From positions 558,001 to 622,000 of the forward strand of contig NZ_CP160453.1 of the NCBI RefSeq assembly GCF_040744945.1: 64,000 nt of DNA. The letters are read 5' to 3'. The translations under genes were made by a program, and so were the position numbers. This document shows, piece by piece, positions 9,587 through 18,591 of the stretch. The notes below the pieces were generated by a model, which did not search any database, was not told the DNA's origin, and was given only the letters and a program-made list of their open reading frames with translations. Numbering within the stretch: the stretch's first letter is position 1; every line of letters starts with the position of its first letter. Origin of the DNA: Saccharothrix sp. HUAS TT1. GTDB lineage: Bacteria; Actinomycetota; Actinomycetes; Mycobacteriales; Pseudonocardiaceae.

Positions 9587-10213
9587 GTGGATGCGCCGAC
9601 GCGCGAGTACGTGGAGCGCTACCTGCCCGAGGACGCGGTGATCAAGGCCGCCCGGGCTCGTGGCGCCGAGTTGGGGTGCGTGCCGATCGGGTCCGGCGGC
9701 GGGGCGGCGCTGCGGTTCCTCGCCGCGGCGCTGCAGGCCAGGGCCGTGGTGGAGATCGGCACCGGCGCCGGGGTCGGCGCGCTGTACCTGCTCGGCGGGA
9801 TGCCCGCGGCGGGGGTGCTGACCTCGATCGACGTGGAGCCGGAGCACCAGCGGGCGGCGCGGGTGGCGTTCGCCGAGGCGGGGATCGCGGTGTCGCGGAC
9901 CAGGCTCATCATGGGCCGGGCGCTGGAGGTGCTGCCCCGGTTGACCGACGGCGCGTACGACCTGGTGTTCGTGGACGCGGCGAAGTCCGAGTACCCGCGG
10001 TACCTGGCGGAGGGCGTGCGGCTGCTGCGCCCCGGCGGGGTGATCGCGTTCGACAACGTGCTGTGGCACGGGCGGGTGGTCGACCCGTCCCACCGGGACC
10101 CGGACACGACCGCGATGCGGGACGTGGCCCGGGCGGTGCGGGAGGACGACCGCCTGGTGCCGGTGATCCTGCCGCTGGGCGACGGCCTGCTGGTGGCCGC
10201 CAAGGCGGGCTGA
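9587..10213 (+). CDS. Class I SAM-dependent O-methyltransferase
   Basis: The 208-aa product has the CCoAMT-like O-methyltransferase fold: VVEIGTGAGVGALYLL (SAM motif I, near residue 54), TSIDVEPEHQRAARVAF (acidic ribose-binding Asp), DLVFVDAAKSEYPRYL (metal/catalytic Asp) and PGGVIAFDNVLWHGRV. It is divergent from sigE, matching the position of Rv1220c in M. tuberculosis. The acceptor substrate is unknown. TAGCCT sits 7 nt before the GTG with no SD, so the transcript is probably leaderless. A bidirectional terminator follows. Confidence 0.88.
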   Translation: MDAPTREYVERYLPEDAVIKAARARGAELGCVPIGSGGGAALRFLAAALQARAVVEIGTGAGVGALYLLGGMPAAGVLTSIDVEPEHQRAARVAFAEAGIAVSRTRLIMGRALEVLPRLTDGAYDLVFVDAAKSEYPRYLAEGVRLLRPGGVIAFDNVLWHGRVVDPSHRDPDTTAMRDVARAVREDDRLVPVILPLGDGLLVAAKAG

Positions 10214-10214
10214 G

Positions 10215-10240
10215 GGGTCGGGGACCGAGGTCCCCGACCC
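10215..10240. terminator. Bidirectional intrinsic terminator hairpin
   Basis: A perfect 11-bp stem (GGGTCGGGGAC / GTCCCCGACCC) with a 4-nt loop lies between the converging 3' ends of the O-methyltransferase and glgC. No strong T tract follows, as is common in actinomycetes. Confidence 0.75.
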
Positions 10241-10255
10241 TCGTCACCAGGGCTT

Positions 10256-11470
10256 TCAGTGAGCCGTGACGCCCTTGCCGAGCACCGTCACACCCGCGGC
10301 CGACACGGTGTAGCGCTGCCGGTCCGTCGCCGGGTCGACGCCGATCAGCGCGCCGTCGGGCACCACGACGTTCTTGTCCAGGATCGCCCGCCGCACGACC
10401 GCGCCGCGCCCGATCCGCACGCCGGGCAGCAGCACGCTGCCCTGCACCACCGACCCGGACTCCACGATCACGTCCGAGCTGATCACCGACCCGTGGACGG
10501 TGCCGGAGATGATCGAACCCGGCCCCACCATCGAGTCCTCGGCGCTGCCGCCCGCGATGAACTTCGCCGGCGGCAGCGGCGGGGTCGCGGTCCGGATCGG
10601 CCACGCCTGGTTGTAGAGGTTGAACACCGGCCGCACCGACACCAGGTCCATGTGCGCCTCGTAGTAGGCGTCGATGGTCCCCACGTCGCGCCAGTAGCCG
10701 CGGTCGCGGTCGGTCTCGCCCGGCACCTTGTTGTCGGCGAAGTCGTAGACGTGCGCCTGCCCCTGGTCGACGAGCATCGGGATGATGTCGCCGCCCATGT
10801 CGTGGTCGGAGTCGGGGTTGGCGGCGTCCGCGCGCAACGCCTCGATCAGCGCCTCCGTGGTGAACACGTAGTTGCCCATCGACGCGAAGGTGACCTCGGG
10901 GTCGCCCGGCACGTGCGGCGGCTCGGACGGCTTCTCCAGGAACCGGGTGATCAGCCCGGTCTCGTCGGAGTCGATGCAGCCGAACGCCTTGGCCTCGGCC
11001 CGCGGCACCCGGATGCCGGCGACGGTCACGCCCGCGCCGGCCGCCACGTGCTGCTCCACCATCTGGCCCGGGTCCATCCGGTAGACGTGGTCGGCGCCGA
11101 AGATGATCACGTGCTCCGGCTTCTCGTCGTTGACCAGGTTCAGCGACTGGAAGATGGCGTCGGCGCTGCCGGTGTACCAGCGCGGCCCGAGCCGCTGCTG
11201 CGCCGGCACCGGCGTGACGTACTGGCCGAGCACATTGGACAGGCGCCAGGTCGTCGAGATGTGCCGGTCCAGGGAATGGGATTTGTACTGGGTGAGCACG
11301 CAGAGCTTGACGAAACCCGCGTTCACCAGGTTGGACAGGACGAAGTCCACCAGCCGGTAGTTACCGCCGAAGGGCACCGCCGGCTTTGCCCGGTCGGCGG
11401 TCAACGGCCACAACCGTTTGCCTTCGCCACCGGCGAGGACAATTCCTAGAACGTGCGGTTGCCCTTTCAC
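10256..11470 (-). CDS. glgC: Glucose-1-phosphate adenylyltransferase
   Basis: The 404-aa enzyme makes ADP-glucose from ATP and glucose-1-phosphate for alpha-glucan synthesis. It has the nucleotidyltransferase signature [34 protein letters not shown], the substrate loop ADHVYRMD and the ending FLEKPSEP, plus a C-terminal left-handed beta-helix (about 290-400, with [19 protein letters not shown]). The GTG at 11470 is chosen because TAGGGT lies 7 nt upstream with no SD and because the conserved part starts right after it. It is divergent from glgA, giving a compact glycogen/maltose-1-phosphate control region. Confidence 0.95.
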   Translation of the reverse strand: MKGQPHVLGIVLAGGEGKRLWPLTADRAKPAVPFGGNYRLVDFVLSNLVNAGFVKLCVLTQYKSHSLDRHISTTWRLSNVLGQYVTPVPAQQRLGPRWYTGSADAIFQSLNLVNDEKPEHVIIFGADHVYRMDPGQMVEQHVAAGAGVTVAGIRVPRAEAKAFGCIDSDETGLITRFLEKPSEPPHVPGDPEVTFASMGNYVFTTEALIEALRADAANPDSDHDMGGDIIPMLVDQGQAHVYDFADNKVPGETDRDRGYWRDVGTIDAYYEAHMDLVSVRPVFNLYNQAWPIRTATPPLPPAKFIAGGSAEDSMVGPGSIISGTVHGSVISSDVIVESGSVVQGSVLLPGVRIGRGAVVRRAILDKNVVVPDGALIGVDPATDRQRYTVSAAGVTVLGKGVTAH

Positions 11471-11477
11471 AGCAACG

Positions 11478-11567
11478 ACCCTAACCGGGTGAGCACCGGC
11501 CCACCAACGGCGAAGTAACGCAAACTCCACTCGTTCACCCGGCTGCCCCCGACCTCGGGGTTACGGT
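11478..11567. promoter_or_regulatory. Divergent glgC/glgA promoter region
   Basis: A minus-strand TAGGGT at 11478-11483 is 7 nt from the glgC GTG. A plus-strand TACGGT at 11562-11567 is 6 nt from the glgA GTG. Both genes appear leaderless. No clear operator is visible between them. Confidence 0.5.
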
Positions 11568-11573
11568 GAGCCC

Positions 11574-12737
11574 GTGCGAATTGGACTGCTGACAAGGGAG
11601 TACCCGCCGGAGGTCTACGGCGGAGCCGGGGTTCACGTGGGTTTCCTCGTGCCGAGGTTGCGCGAACTGGTGGACGTGGACGTGCACGCCTTCGGCGGAC
11701 CGCGCGCGGACGCCAGGGCGCACAACCCGGCGCACGGCCTGGAGCAGGCGAACGCCGCCCTGGCCACGCTGTCGGTCGACCTGGAGATGGCCGCCGCGCT
11801 GGGTGACGTGCAGCTCGCGCACTCCCACACCTGGTACGCGAACATGGCCGGTCACCTGGCCAAACTGCTGCACGGCGTGCCGCACGTGGTGACCGCGCAC
11901 TCGCTGGAGCCGCGCCGGCCGTGGAAGGCCGAGCAGCTCGGCGGCGGCTACCGGATCTCCTCCTGGGTGGAGCGGACGGCGTACGAGGCGGCGGACGCGG
12001 TGATCGCGGTCAGCGAGGGCATGCGGGCCGACGTGCTCGACTGCTACCCCTCGCTGGACCCGGCGCGGGTGCACGTGGTCCGCAACGGCATCGACACCAC
12101 CGCGTACCACCCCGTCACCGAGACCGACGCGCTGACCAGGCACGGGATCGACCCGCACCGGCCGATCGCGACGTTCGTGGGGCGGATCACCCGGCAGAAG
12201 GGCGTCGGCCACCTGGTCGCCGCCGCGCACCGGATCTCGCCGGACGCGCAGGTCGTACTGTGCGCGGGCGCCCCGGACACGCCGGAGATCGCCGAGGAGA
12301 CGCGGCTGGCGGTGGCGGAGCTGGCGGCGTCGCGGCCGGGGGTGTTCTGGATCCAGCAGATGCTCCAGCCGGCCGAGGTGCGGCAGATCCTGAGCCGGTC
12401 GACGGTGTTCGTGTGCCCATCGGTGTACGAGCCGCTCGGCATCGTGAACCTGGAGGCGATGGCGTGCGGCACGGCCGTGGTGGCCTCCGACGTCGGCGGC
12501 ATCCCCGAGGTGGTCGACCACGGCCGCACCGGGCTGCTGGTGCACTACGACGAGAAGGACGTCGAGGCGTACCGGGTGGCGCTGGCCGACGCCGTCAACG
12601 AGGTGCTGGGCGACCCGGAGCGGGCAGCGGCGTTCGGCGCGGCGGGGCGGCAGCGGGCCGTCGAGGAGTTCTCGTGGGCGACGGTCGCCGAGCAGACGGT
12701 GGCCGTGTACGAGACGGCGCTGAACAGCGTCAGGTGA
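11574..12737 (+). CDS. glgA: GT4 glycogen synthase / maltose-1-phosphate synthase
   Basis: The 387-aa GT-B glycosyltransferase has the N-terminal loop TREYPPEVYGGAGVHV and the C-terminal donor site with FVGRITRQKGVGHLVAAA, FVCPSVYEPLGIVNLEAMACGTAVVASDVGG. This is the actinobacterial GlgA/GlgM subgroup. In M. tuberculosis the orthologue joins glucose from ADP-glucose to glucose-1-phosphate to form maltose-1-phosphate for GlgE. Pairing with glgC supplies ADP-glucose. Whether this copy makes glycogen primers or maltose-1-phosphate cannot be decided from sequence. Confidence 0.92.
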   Translation: MRIGLLTREYPPEVYGGAGVHVGFLVPRLRELVDVDVHAFGGPRADARAHNPAHGLEQANAALATLSVDLEMAAALGDVQLAHSHTWYANMAGHLAKLLHGVPHVVTAHSLEPRRPWKAEQLGGGYRISSWVERTAYEAADAVIAVSEGMRADVLDCYPSLDPARVHVVRNGIDTTAYHPVTETDALTRHGIDPHRPIATFVGRITRQKGVGHLVAAAHRISPDAQVVLCAGAPDTPEIAEETRLAVAELAASRPGVFWIQQMLQPAEVRQILSRSTVFVCPSVYEPLGIVNLEAMACGTAVVASDVGGIPEVVDHGRTGLLVHYDEKDVEAYRVALADAVNEVLGDPERAAAFGAAGRQRAVEEFSWATVAEQTVAVYETALNSVR

Positions 12738-12809
12738 TCGTTCGGCGCCGCACTGTGACGGTCGCCACTCGAACGTGATGCAACGCCTCGGCACGACGAC
12801 CGCCTTTAA

Positions 12810-12828
12810 CCAGTAGGGCGACTACTGG
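12810..12828. promoter_or_regulatory. Inverted repeat before the lipoprotein gene
   Basis: CCAGTAG and CTACTGG are separated by 5 nt and end 11 bp before the ATG of the lipoprotein gene. The position fits a repressor operator or a 5'-UTR hairpin that hides the SD. Confidence 0.4.
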
Positions 12829-12839
12829 GTGGGGGTTGC

Positions 12840-14192
12840 ATGCGGTGGCTTGTGCTCCTGCTCGCGCTGGTGGCCGGTGGGTGTGCCACGCCCGCGTTCA
12901 GCGCGGAGCAGGTCAGGTTGACCATCGGGGGGAAGGCGGTGCTGGACGCGCCCGGCCTGCAGTCGCGGGCCGAGGCCGAGCTGAGCTACACGTTGTCGTT
13001 CGGGTACGTCGCCCGGACCGGTCGGGACGCGGTGAGCTGCTGGTTCGCCCGGACCGGCGAGGCGTTCGAGATCGACACCCGGCTGTGGTGCGGCCCCGTG
13101 CAGGTGCCCGGCACCGCGGCGACCACCGACTGGGTGCCGGTGCCGTTGAAGGAGGTCGGGCACGACGGCCCCGGCGTCCGGTTGGAGGTGCAGCCGCCGC
13201 AGGTGCCCGCGCAGGGCGCCCGCAGCACACCGGTGGGGAAGCTGGTGCGCACCGACGGCCGGGAGACCGAGGCCGACCAGGGCGTCGGCGCGGCCGGGCC
13301 CGACTTCCTCGCCGTGCTGCCCGACGACGGGCAGGTGCTCGACCCGGCGTTCGCGATGGTGCGCGACGACCAGCTCGAAGTGCACGCCACCGGGTACGCG
13401 TCGCCGACGTCGTGGCCGACCGCCGAGGGCGAGCTGCGGGCCGAGCACGGGGTCGCGCTGCGGGTGCTGCGGGTGCGGGTGACGCGGCACAGCGAGGTCG
13501 ACTCCGCGTTCGGGCAGACGCCGTGGCGCGGCTGGCTGCCGCAGCGGCCGGAGCTGGCGCTGGACGTGCCGGGCCGGCGGCACCGGCTGCCCGCCGACCG
13601 GCTGCCGGACGACGGGTCGGCGCTGATCGTCTACACGGTGCCGGCGGCCGGCGGCCCGGAGGCGCTGGTGCTCGACACGGTGGGGACGAAGTCGCTGCAA
13701 CAGCGGGTCGAGGTGCCGTCCGGGCAGGTCGTCGGCGAGGCGCCGGCGGTGCTGCGGCGCGCGCCCGGACCGGAGTCGGTGGCGCTGTCGACGCCGGTGA
13801 CCGTCGGCACGGCCGCCGGGACGCTGGAGGTCGTGCGCGCCCGGCTGGGGCGGCAGCGGCCGGTGTCGAAGCAGGGGCAGTACGAGCTGGCCACGGCGTC
13901 GCCCGGGACGGCGTTGCTGGAGCTGCGGATGGTCGGGCACGGGGTGCCGAGCGCGCTCGGGGCCGGGCACACCGCGCGGCTGGCGAGCGTCACGCTGCCG
14001 GACGGGCGGCCCGCGCAGCAGGTCGGCGCGCGCTACGGCGGTGACATGTTCCCGGCGGTGGTCGTGTTCGAGGTGCCGGAGGACGTGCGGGCGGTGACGT
14101 TCTCGGTGGCGGCGGGGACGGTGACGGTGCCGCAGCTGGGCACGGTCGGGGTGGCCGGCGGGGCGGGGGTCGAGGTGCCGCTGGACTTCTGA
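12840..14192 (+). CDS. Putative lipoprotein of unknown function
   Basis: The 450-aa protein starts with a lipoprotein signal peptide (MRWLVLLLALVAGGCATP, lipobox Cys15). The mature part is rich in beta-strand-like, charged sequence with no motif I recognise. Several segments repeat a theme of roughly VRxGR..VLELRM and TLPDGRPAQQ, suggesting tandem beta domains. The ATG is preceded by GTGGGGG. It stands alone on its strand after glgA, with an inverted repeat just upstream. The downstream LysR relic is in the same frame after the stop, so no fusion is made. Confidence 0.65.
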   Translation: MRWLVLLLALVAGGCATPAFSAEQVRLTIGGKAVLDAPGLQSRAEAELSYTLSFGYVARTGRDAVSCWFARTGEAFEIDTRLWCGPVQVPGTAATTDWVPVPLKEVGHDGPGVRLEVQPPQVPAQGARSTPVGKLVRTDGRETEADQGVGAAGPDFLAVLPDDGQVLDPAFAMVRDDQLEVHATGYASPTSWPTAEGELRAEHGVALRVLRVRVTRHSEVDSAFGQTPWRGWLPQRPELALDVPGRRHRLPADRLPDDGSALIVYTVPAAGGPEALVLDTVGTKSLQQRVEVPSGQVVGEAPAVLRRAPGPESVALSTPVTVGTAAGTLEVVRARLGRQRPVSKQGQYELATASPGTALLELRMVGHGVPSALGAGHTARLASVTLPDGRPAQQVGARYGGDMFPAVVVFEVPEDVRAVTFSVAAGTVTVPQLGTVGVAGGAGVEVPLDF

Positions 14193-14216
14193 AGCCGGTG
14201 CGCGGCGACGGCCGGC

Positions 14217-14744
14217 GTGCGGGAGGAGGAACTGGTCCTCGGCGTCCCGCCGGGCCACTGCCTGGACGGGCGCGCGGCGGTGCGGGTGGCGGTGCGGGTG
14301 GCGGTGCGGGTGGCGGTGCGGGTGGCGGTGCGGGTGGCGGTGCGGGTGGCGGTGCGGGTGGCGGTGCGGGTGGCGGTGCGGGTGGCGGTGCGGGTGGCGG
14401 TGCGGGTGGCGGTGCGGGTGGCGGTGCGGGTGGCGGAGCTGGCGGGCGAGGAGTTCGTGGGGCTGGAGCCGGGGTACGGGCTGCGGCAGATCACCGACGA
14501 CCTGTGCGCGGCGGCCGGTTTCGTGCCCGTGCCGGCGTTCGAGGGGCAGGAGACGGAGACCGTCCGGGGTTTGGTGGCGGCCGGCCTGGGCGTCGCCCTG
14601 CTGCCGCGCGCCGAGTCGCCGTCGGGCCTGCCGGAGATCCCCCTCACGCCGCGCGCGGCGCGGGAGATCGCCCTGGTCTGGCGGACCGACACCCCACTAC
14701 CGCCCGCCGTGCGCGCTTTCCGCGACCACGCGCTGGCTCACTGA
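14217..14744 (+). pseudogene. Decayed LysR-type regulator fragment (effector-binding half)
   Basis: Only the C-terminal part of a LysR substrate-binding domain is present. VREEELVLGVPPGHCL and later EFVGLEPGYGLRQITDDL, GFVPVPAFEGQETETVRGLVAAGLGVALLP match that domain's usual order. The N-terminal helix-turn-helix and about half of the effector domain are missing; the stop of the upstream lipoprotein gene lies in frame 24 nt before. Inside the remnant a 12-bp unit is repeated 13 times, adding a run of Ala-Val-Arg-Val. A possible GTG start at 14217 lacks a clear SD. This is most likely a relic. Confidence 0.7.
14277..14432. repeat. 12-bp minisatellite, 13 perfect copies
   Basis: The unit GCGGTGCGGGTG is repeated 13 times without a single mismatch and encodes AVRV in frame. 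One copy fits the normal LysR sequence between GRA and AELAG, so the array looks like an expansion of one ancestral codon quartet. Perfect identity means it is recent or kept uniform by slippage. Confidence 0.95.
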
Positions 14745-15006
14745 CCCCGCGACCCACCGGCCGCACAGCCCGCCGATCCCGCCGACCCGCCGGCCGCACG
14801 CCCCGCGAGCCCGCCGGCCCCGCAGCCCGCCGATCCTGCGGCCTGCCGGTCGCGTAGTCCGCTCGACTCCCCTGTTCGCCGGCTGGCTGGGTCAGGCGGG
14901 CCGGGCCGGGTCAGGTGGGCTGGGGTTGGAGGGGTGGTTGGGGGTTGCGGTTCCTCGATTCAACCGAGGTGGCGTAACAGCGTTTCCGTACACATTCGGC
15001 CGATGA
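14745..15006. other. Gene-free C-rich spacer
   Basis: The spacer between the LysR relic and pepA has imperfect short repeats of GCCCGCCGAT/CCGGCCGCAC type and then a G-rich stretch (near 14880-14945). I see no gene, terminator-grade hairpin or promoter in it. It probably consists of decayed sequence and slippage repeats. Confidence 0.5.
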
Positions 15007-16458
15007 TCACCCGATCGTGTCAGCCAGTTCGATCAACGTGCGGGCCGCGAAGCCCGTCGCACCGGCCACCACCTCGTCGTACACCCGATCAGCCCGCGCC
15101 GGTCCGGCGATGTCCAGGTGCGCCCACGGCACGTCACCGACGAACTCCCGCAGGAACAGCGCCGCCGTGATCCCGCCCGGCCCCGGCGGGCACTGGCGGA
15201 CGTCCGCGATGTCGCTCCGCACGTCCTCCACCAGGTCCGCCGGCAGCGGCATGCGCCACCAGGACTCCCCGACCCGGGCGCCGGCCTCGGCGATCTGCCC
15301 GGCCAGGTCGTCCGAGGTCGCGAAGAGGCCGCCGGTCCGCAGGCCCAGGGTGATCTTCATCGCCCCCGTCAGGGTCGCCACGTCGACCAGCACGTCCGGC
15401 CCGAGGTTGCGGACGGCGTAGGCCAGGGCGTCGGCCAGGACCAGCCTGCCCTCGGCGTCCGTGTTGGTCACCTCGGTGGTCGTGCCCCCGTAGTGGGTGA
15501 TCACGTCACCCGGCCGGTACGCCGAGCCCGACACGTGGTTCTCGGCCGCCGGCACCAGGCCGGTCACCCGGACCGGCAGGCCCTGCCGCGCGATCCCGAC
15601 CAGGGCCGCGATGACCGCCGCGCCACCCGACATGTCGGTGCGCATCAGGTGCATGCCGTCGGCGGGCTTGATCGAGATGCCGCCGGTGTCGAACGTGATC
15701 CCCTTGCCGACCAGCACCAGGTGTGGCCGGCCGGCAGCGGTTCCGGGCCAGGTCAGCTCGATGAACCGGGGCGGGCGGGACGAGCCGCCGCCGACCGCCA
15801 GCACGCCGCCGAAGCCCTGCTCGGCCAGCCACCCCTCGTCCCTGACCGCCACCTCCAGCCCCGGCACGTCGCGGGCCGCCTTCACGGCCGCGGCGGCCAG
15901 CCAGGCCGGGTCCTTCACGTTCGACGGCGCGTTGGCCAGGTCACGCCCCAGCGACGTCGCCGCTGCCAGCACGTTCGCCTTCCGCACGGCATCGGCCACC
16001 GAAGCCGCCGAAGCCGCCGAACCCGGGGCGCCGACCAGGCGCAGGGACTTGACCCGCTTCGGCGGCTCCTCCCCAGTCACCTTGAACCGGTACCCGCCGA
16101 CCGCCGCACCCAGCGTGAACGCCGCCACCGCCGCCACCGGCACGTCCGCCGGCAACCGCACGTCGAACGTCGTCCCGCCGCTCTTCTCCGCGTCCGCGTG
16201 CAGGGCCCGGACCAGCGCCGCACCGGCCTTGCGCCAGTCGCCCGGCCCGCCCTCGCCGACCCCGACGACCCAGGTCCGCCCGTGCCTGGACGTCGAGCCG
16301 GCCTGGCCGGTCACCTCGCCGAGGTCGTCCACCTGCTCGCCACCCGGCCCGAGCCGCACCGGCTCGCCGGGGAACGCCACCAGCACCGCGGGCACACCTC
16401 GCCGGAGGGTGTCGGCCACCTCGACGGCGACCAGCGGGGTGGGCAGGGGTGCTCGCAC
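15007..16458 (-). CDS. pepA: Leucyl aminopeptidase (M17)
   Basis: The 483-aa protein has an N-terminal macro-like domain and a C-terminal M17 catalytic domain. Visible motifs are VGKGITFDTGGISIKP (Lys and Asp metal ligands), MRTDMSGGAAV, and the family signature NTDAEGRLVLADAL (residues about 335-348) with the Asp/Glu metal ligands. It removes N-terminal amino acids in the cytosol and is usually hexameric with two divalent metal ions. The GTG at 16458 is chosen because GGAGG sits 5 nt before it. Confidence 0.93.
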   Translation of the reverse strand: MRAPLPTPLVAVEVADTLRRGVPAVLVAFPGEPVRLGPGGEQVDDLGEVTGQAGSTSRHGRTWVVGVGEGGPGDWRKAGAALVRALHADAEKSGGTTFDVRLPADVPVAAVAAFTLGAAVGGYRFKVTGEEPPKRVKSLRLVGAPGSAASAASVADAVRKANVLAAATSLGRDLANAPSNVKDPAWLAAAAVKAARDVPGLEVAVRDEGWLAEQGFGGVLAVGGGSSRPPRFIELTWPGTAAGRPHLVLVGKGITFDTGGISIKPADGMHLMRTDMSGGAAVIAALVGIARQGLPVRVTGLVPAAENHVSGSAYRPGDVITHYGGTTTEVTNTDAEGRLVLADALAYAVRNLGPDVLVDVATLTGAMKITLGLRTGGLFATSDDLAGQIAEAGARVGESWWRMPLPADLVEDVRSDIADVRQCPPGPGGITAALFLREFVGDVPWAHLDIAGPARADRVYDEVVAGATGFAARTLIELADTIG

Positions 16459-16588
16459 GGGAACCTCCAACGAGAGGGGTGGGTCAGGTCACACCGGGCG
16501 GACCAGCCGCAGGTGGGGGGTGCGGGCGTAGCGATGCCCCGGTTCCACAGTGGAAACCGGGGCCTCGACGCTTACTCGGTCCGGCCGG

Positions 16589-16756
16589 TCAGCCGGCGGC
16601 TGCCTTGAGGGCGTCGCCCAGGGCGTTGGCCTCGTCCGCCGACATCTCGACGACGAGGCGCCCACCACCCTCGAGCGGAACGCGCATCACGATGCCGCGC
16701 CCCTCCTTGGTCACCTCGAGGGGACCGTCGCCGGTCCGGGGCTTCATGGCCGCCAT
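16589..16756 (-). CDS. DUF3117 small conserved protein
   Basis: The 55-aa protein begins MAAMKPRTGDGPLEVTKEGR and continues GIVMRVPLEGGGRLVVEMS, a highly conserved actinobacterial small protein (Rv1211-like). It has a good SD (GGAGGGAG) before the ATG. The function is unknown. Its position between the glgA and tag regions is the same as in M. tuberculosis. The sequence suggests a single small beta-rich domain with no cysteine and no membrane segment. Confidence 0.9.
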   Translation of the reverse strand: MAAMKPRTGDGPLEVTKEGRGIVMRVPLEGGGRLVVEMSADEANALGDALKAAAG

Positions 16757-17018
16757 CGCGTGCTCCCTCCGTCAACATCTTCCCCGTCCGACCAGGGCCG
16801 GATACTCGGCCCATTCTCCCCTATGCGGACTCGGCAGCGAAACCGAACCGATCTTTCCGGCCCGCCGGCGGCCGATTGGCGATCTTCACCAAGCCGCAGA
16901 TCAGGGCCAGGATGGCCGTGTCCCAACGACTTCCGCGCCGACCGCCGACCGTCACCTGGTCGTGACCGTTGACGGCGCTGTGGCGTGTCGCGGGGTCCCC
17001 CTGACAGACTCGGATCTC

Positions 17019-17798
17019 GTGCGAGCCCGTTCCGCGCTCTTCGACGTCTACGGCGGCCACCTCCGCGAGCGGGGTGGCGCGGCGACGATCGCCGCGCTGG
17101 TCCGGTTGCTGGAGCCGCTGGACTTCGCCGCGCCCGCCGTGCGCACCGCCGTGTCGCGGACGGTGCGGCAGGGCTGGCTGGAGCCCGTCCGGCTGCCGGG
17201 CGGCCCCGGCTACGCGATGACACCTCGCGCGGAACGGCGGCTGGACGAGGCCGCGGCCCGCATCTACCGCACCCGGCCGTCCACGTGGGACGGACGGTGG
17301 CACGTGGTGGTGCTGGAGGAGCTGCCCGCCCGGGAGGCGCGGGAGCGGCTGGCCTCCTCGCTCCAGCTGCTCGGCTACGGGGCGCTCGGCCCGGTGACGT
17401 GGATCGCACCGCGGCCGTCGCCGGAGCTGGCGGACGTGCTCGCGGGCGAGGGCGTGCTGGGCAGCACGTTCCACGGCGAGCACGAGGGCGATCCGGCGGA
17501 GCTGGCGGCGCGGGCGTGGGACCTGGCGACGCTGGGTCGCGACTACGCGCGGTTCGTGGCCGAGCAGGAGCCGGTGATGTCCGCTGTGGACGGTACGTCG
17601 CCCGCGGCGGCGTTCGCGGCTTCGCAGCGGTTCCTGCACGCCTGGCGCAAGTTCCTGTTCCGCGATCCCGGGCTGCCGCGGGAGCTGCTGCCCGCCGACT
17701 GGCCGGGCGCGGACGCGGCCGGGTTCTTCGACCGGCACACGAACCGCCTCGCGCCCGCGGTGGCCCGGTTCGTCGACGACTCCCTCGCCCACCACTGA
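17019..17798 (+). CDS. PaaX family transcriptional regulator
   Basis: The 259-aa protein has the PaaX N-terminal winged helix (RARSALFDVYGGHLRERGG near the start, then VRTAVSRTVRQGWLEPVRL as the recognition region). The middle domain has WDGRWHVVVLEE, and a C-terminal domain follows. PaaX proteins repress phenylacetate catabolism genes and respond to phenylacetyl-CoA. Here the partner is the enoyl-CoA hydratase 13 bp downstream, which suggests control by an acyl-CoA. The GTG start is inferred from family alignment; the frame is open further upstream and no SD is visible. Confidence 0.85.
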   Translation: MRARSALFDVYGGHLRERGGAATIAALVRLLEPLDFAAPAVRTAVSRTVRQGWLEPVRLPGGPGYAMTPRAERRLDEAAARIYRTRPSTWDGRWHVVVLEELPAREARERLASSLQLLGYGALGPVTWIAPRPSPELADVLAGEGVLGSTFHGEHEGDPAELAARAWDLATLGRDYARFVAEQEPVMSAVDGTSPAAAFAASQRFLHAWRKFLFRDPGLPRELLPADWPGADAAGFFDRHTNRLAPAVARFVDDSLAHH

Positions 17799-17811
17799 TC
17801 CGGAGGTACCC

Positions 17812-18591
17812 GTGTCCGAACTCCTCGTCGACGACGCTGACGGCGTTCGCACCTTCACGCTGAACCGGCCCGAGTCGTTCAACTCGTTCACGGTGGCGTT
17901 GAAGGAGCGGCTGCTGGCGGCGGTGGTGGAGACCGCAGCGGACGACGCCGTGCGCGCGGTGGTCATCACCGGCGCGGGGAGGGCGTTCTGCGCGGGTCAG
18001 GACCTGAAGGAGCACGTCGCGCTGCTGGAGGCGGGTGACCCGGCGCCGCTGCGGACCGTGGAGGACCACTACAACCCGCTGGTCAGGGCCATCGTCGGGA
18101 TGCCGAAGCCGGTGATCGCGGCGGTGAACGGGATGGCGGCGGGCGCGGGGGCGTCGCTGGCGTTCGCGAGCGACCTGCGGATCGCCGGGGAGGGCGCGAA
18201 GTTCCTGATGGCGTTCGCGAACGTGGGGCTGACCGCGGACTCGGGCGCGTCGTGGACGCTGCCGCGGCTGATCGGGCACGGCCGGGCGATGGAGATGATG
18301 CTGCTCGCGCAGCCGGTGGGCGCGGCGGAGGCGCTGCGGATCGGCCTGGTGGGCCAGGTGGTGCCGGACGGCGAGGTGCTGTCGACGGCGCAGGCGCTGG
18401 CCCGCGAGCTGGCCTCCGGGCCGACCACGGCCTACGCCAAGATCAAGGAGGCGATGGCGTTCTCCGGTGAGCTGGCGGCGGCGCTGGAGGTGGAGGCGCG
18501 AACGCAGGCGGAGGCGGGCGCGACGGCGGACCACCGGGAGGCGGTGGCCGCGTTCGTGGCGAAGCGGAAGCCGACGTTCACCGGTCGGTAG
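17812..18591 (+). CDS. Enoyl-CoA hydratase/isomerase (crotonase family)
   Basis: The 259-aa crotonase has the CoA-binding/oxyanion-hole motifs GAGRAFCAGQDLKE (near residue 53) and GMAAGAGASLAFASDLRIA (near 105). At the usual position of the catalytic Glu pair, the sequence NVGLTADSGASWTLPRLIG has Asp instead, as in PaaG-type 1,2-epoxyphenylacetyl-CoA isomerases. With a PaaX-type repressor immediately upstream it may belong to an aromatic or fatty acyl-CoA route. The GTG start has GGAGG 5 nt upstream. It overlaps the convergent tag gene by 14 bp. Confidence 0.88.
   Translation: MSELLVDDADGVRTFTLNRPESFNSFTVALKERLLAAVVETAADDAVRAVVITGAGRAFCAGQDLKEHVALLEAGDPAPLRTVEDHYNPLVRAIVGMPKPVIAAVNGMAAGAGASLAFASDLRIAGEGAKFLMAFANVGLTADSGASWTLPRLIGHGRAMEMMLLAQPVGAAEALRIGLVGQVVPDGEVLSTAQALARELASGPTTAYAKIKEAMAFSGELAAALEVEARTQAEAGATADHREAVAAFVAKRKPTFTGR

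Noticed and set aside
14745-15006. C-rich imperfect repeats as a functional element
   Set aside because: They have no constant period and look like low-complexity drift.
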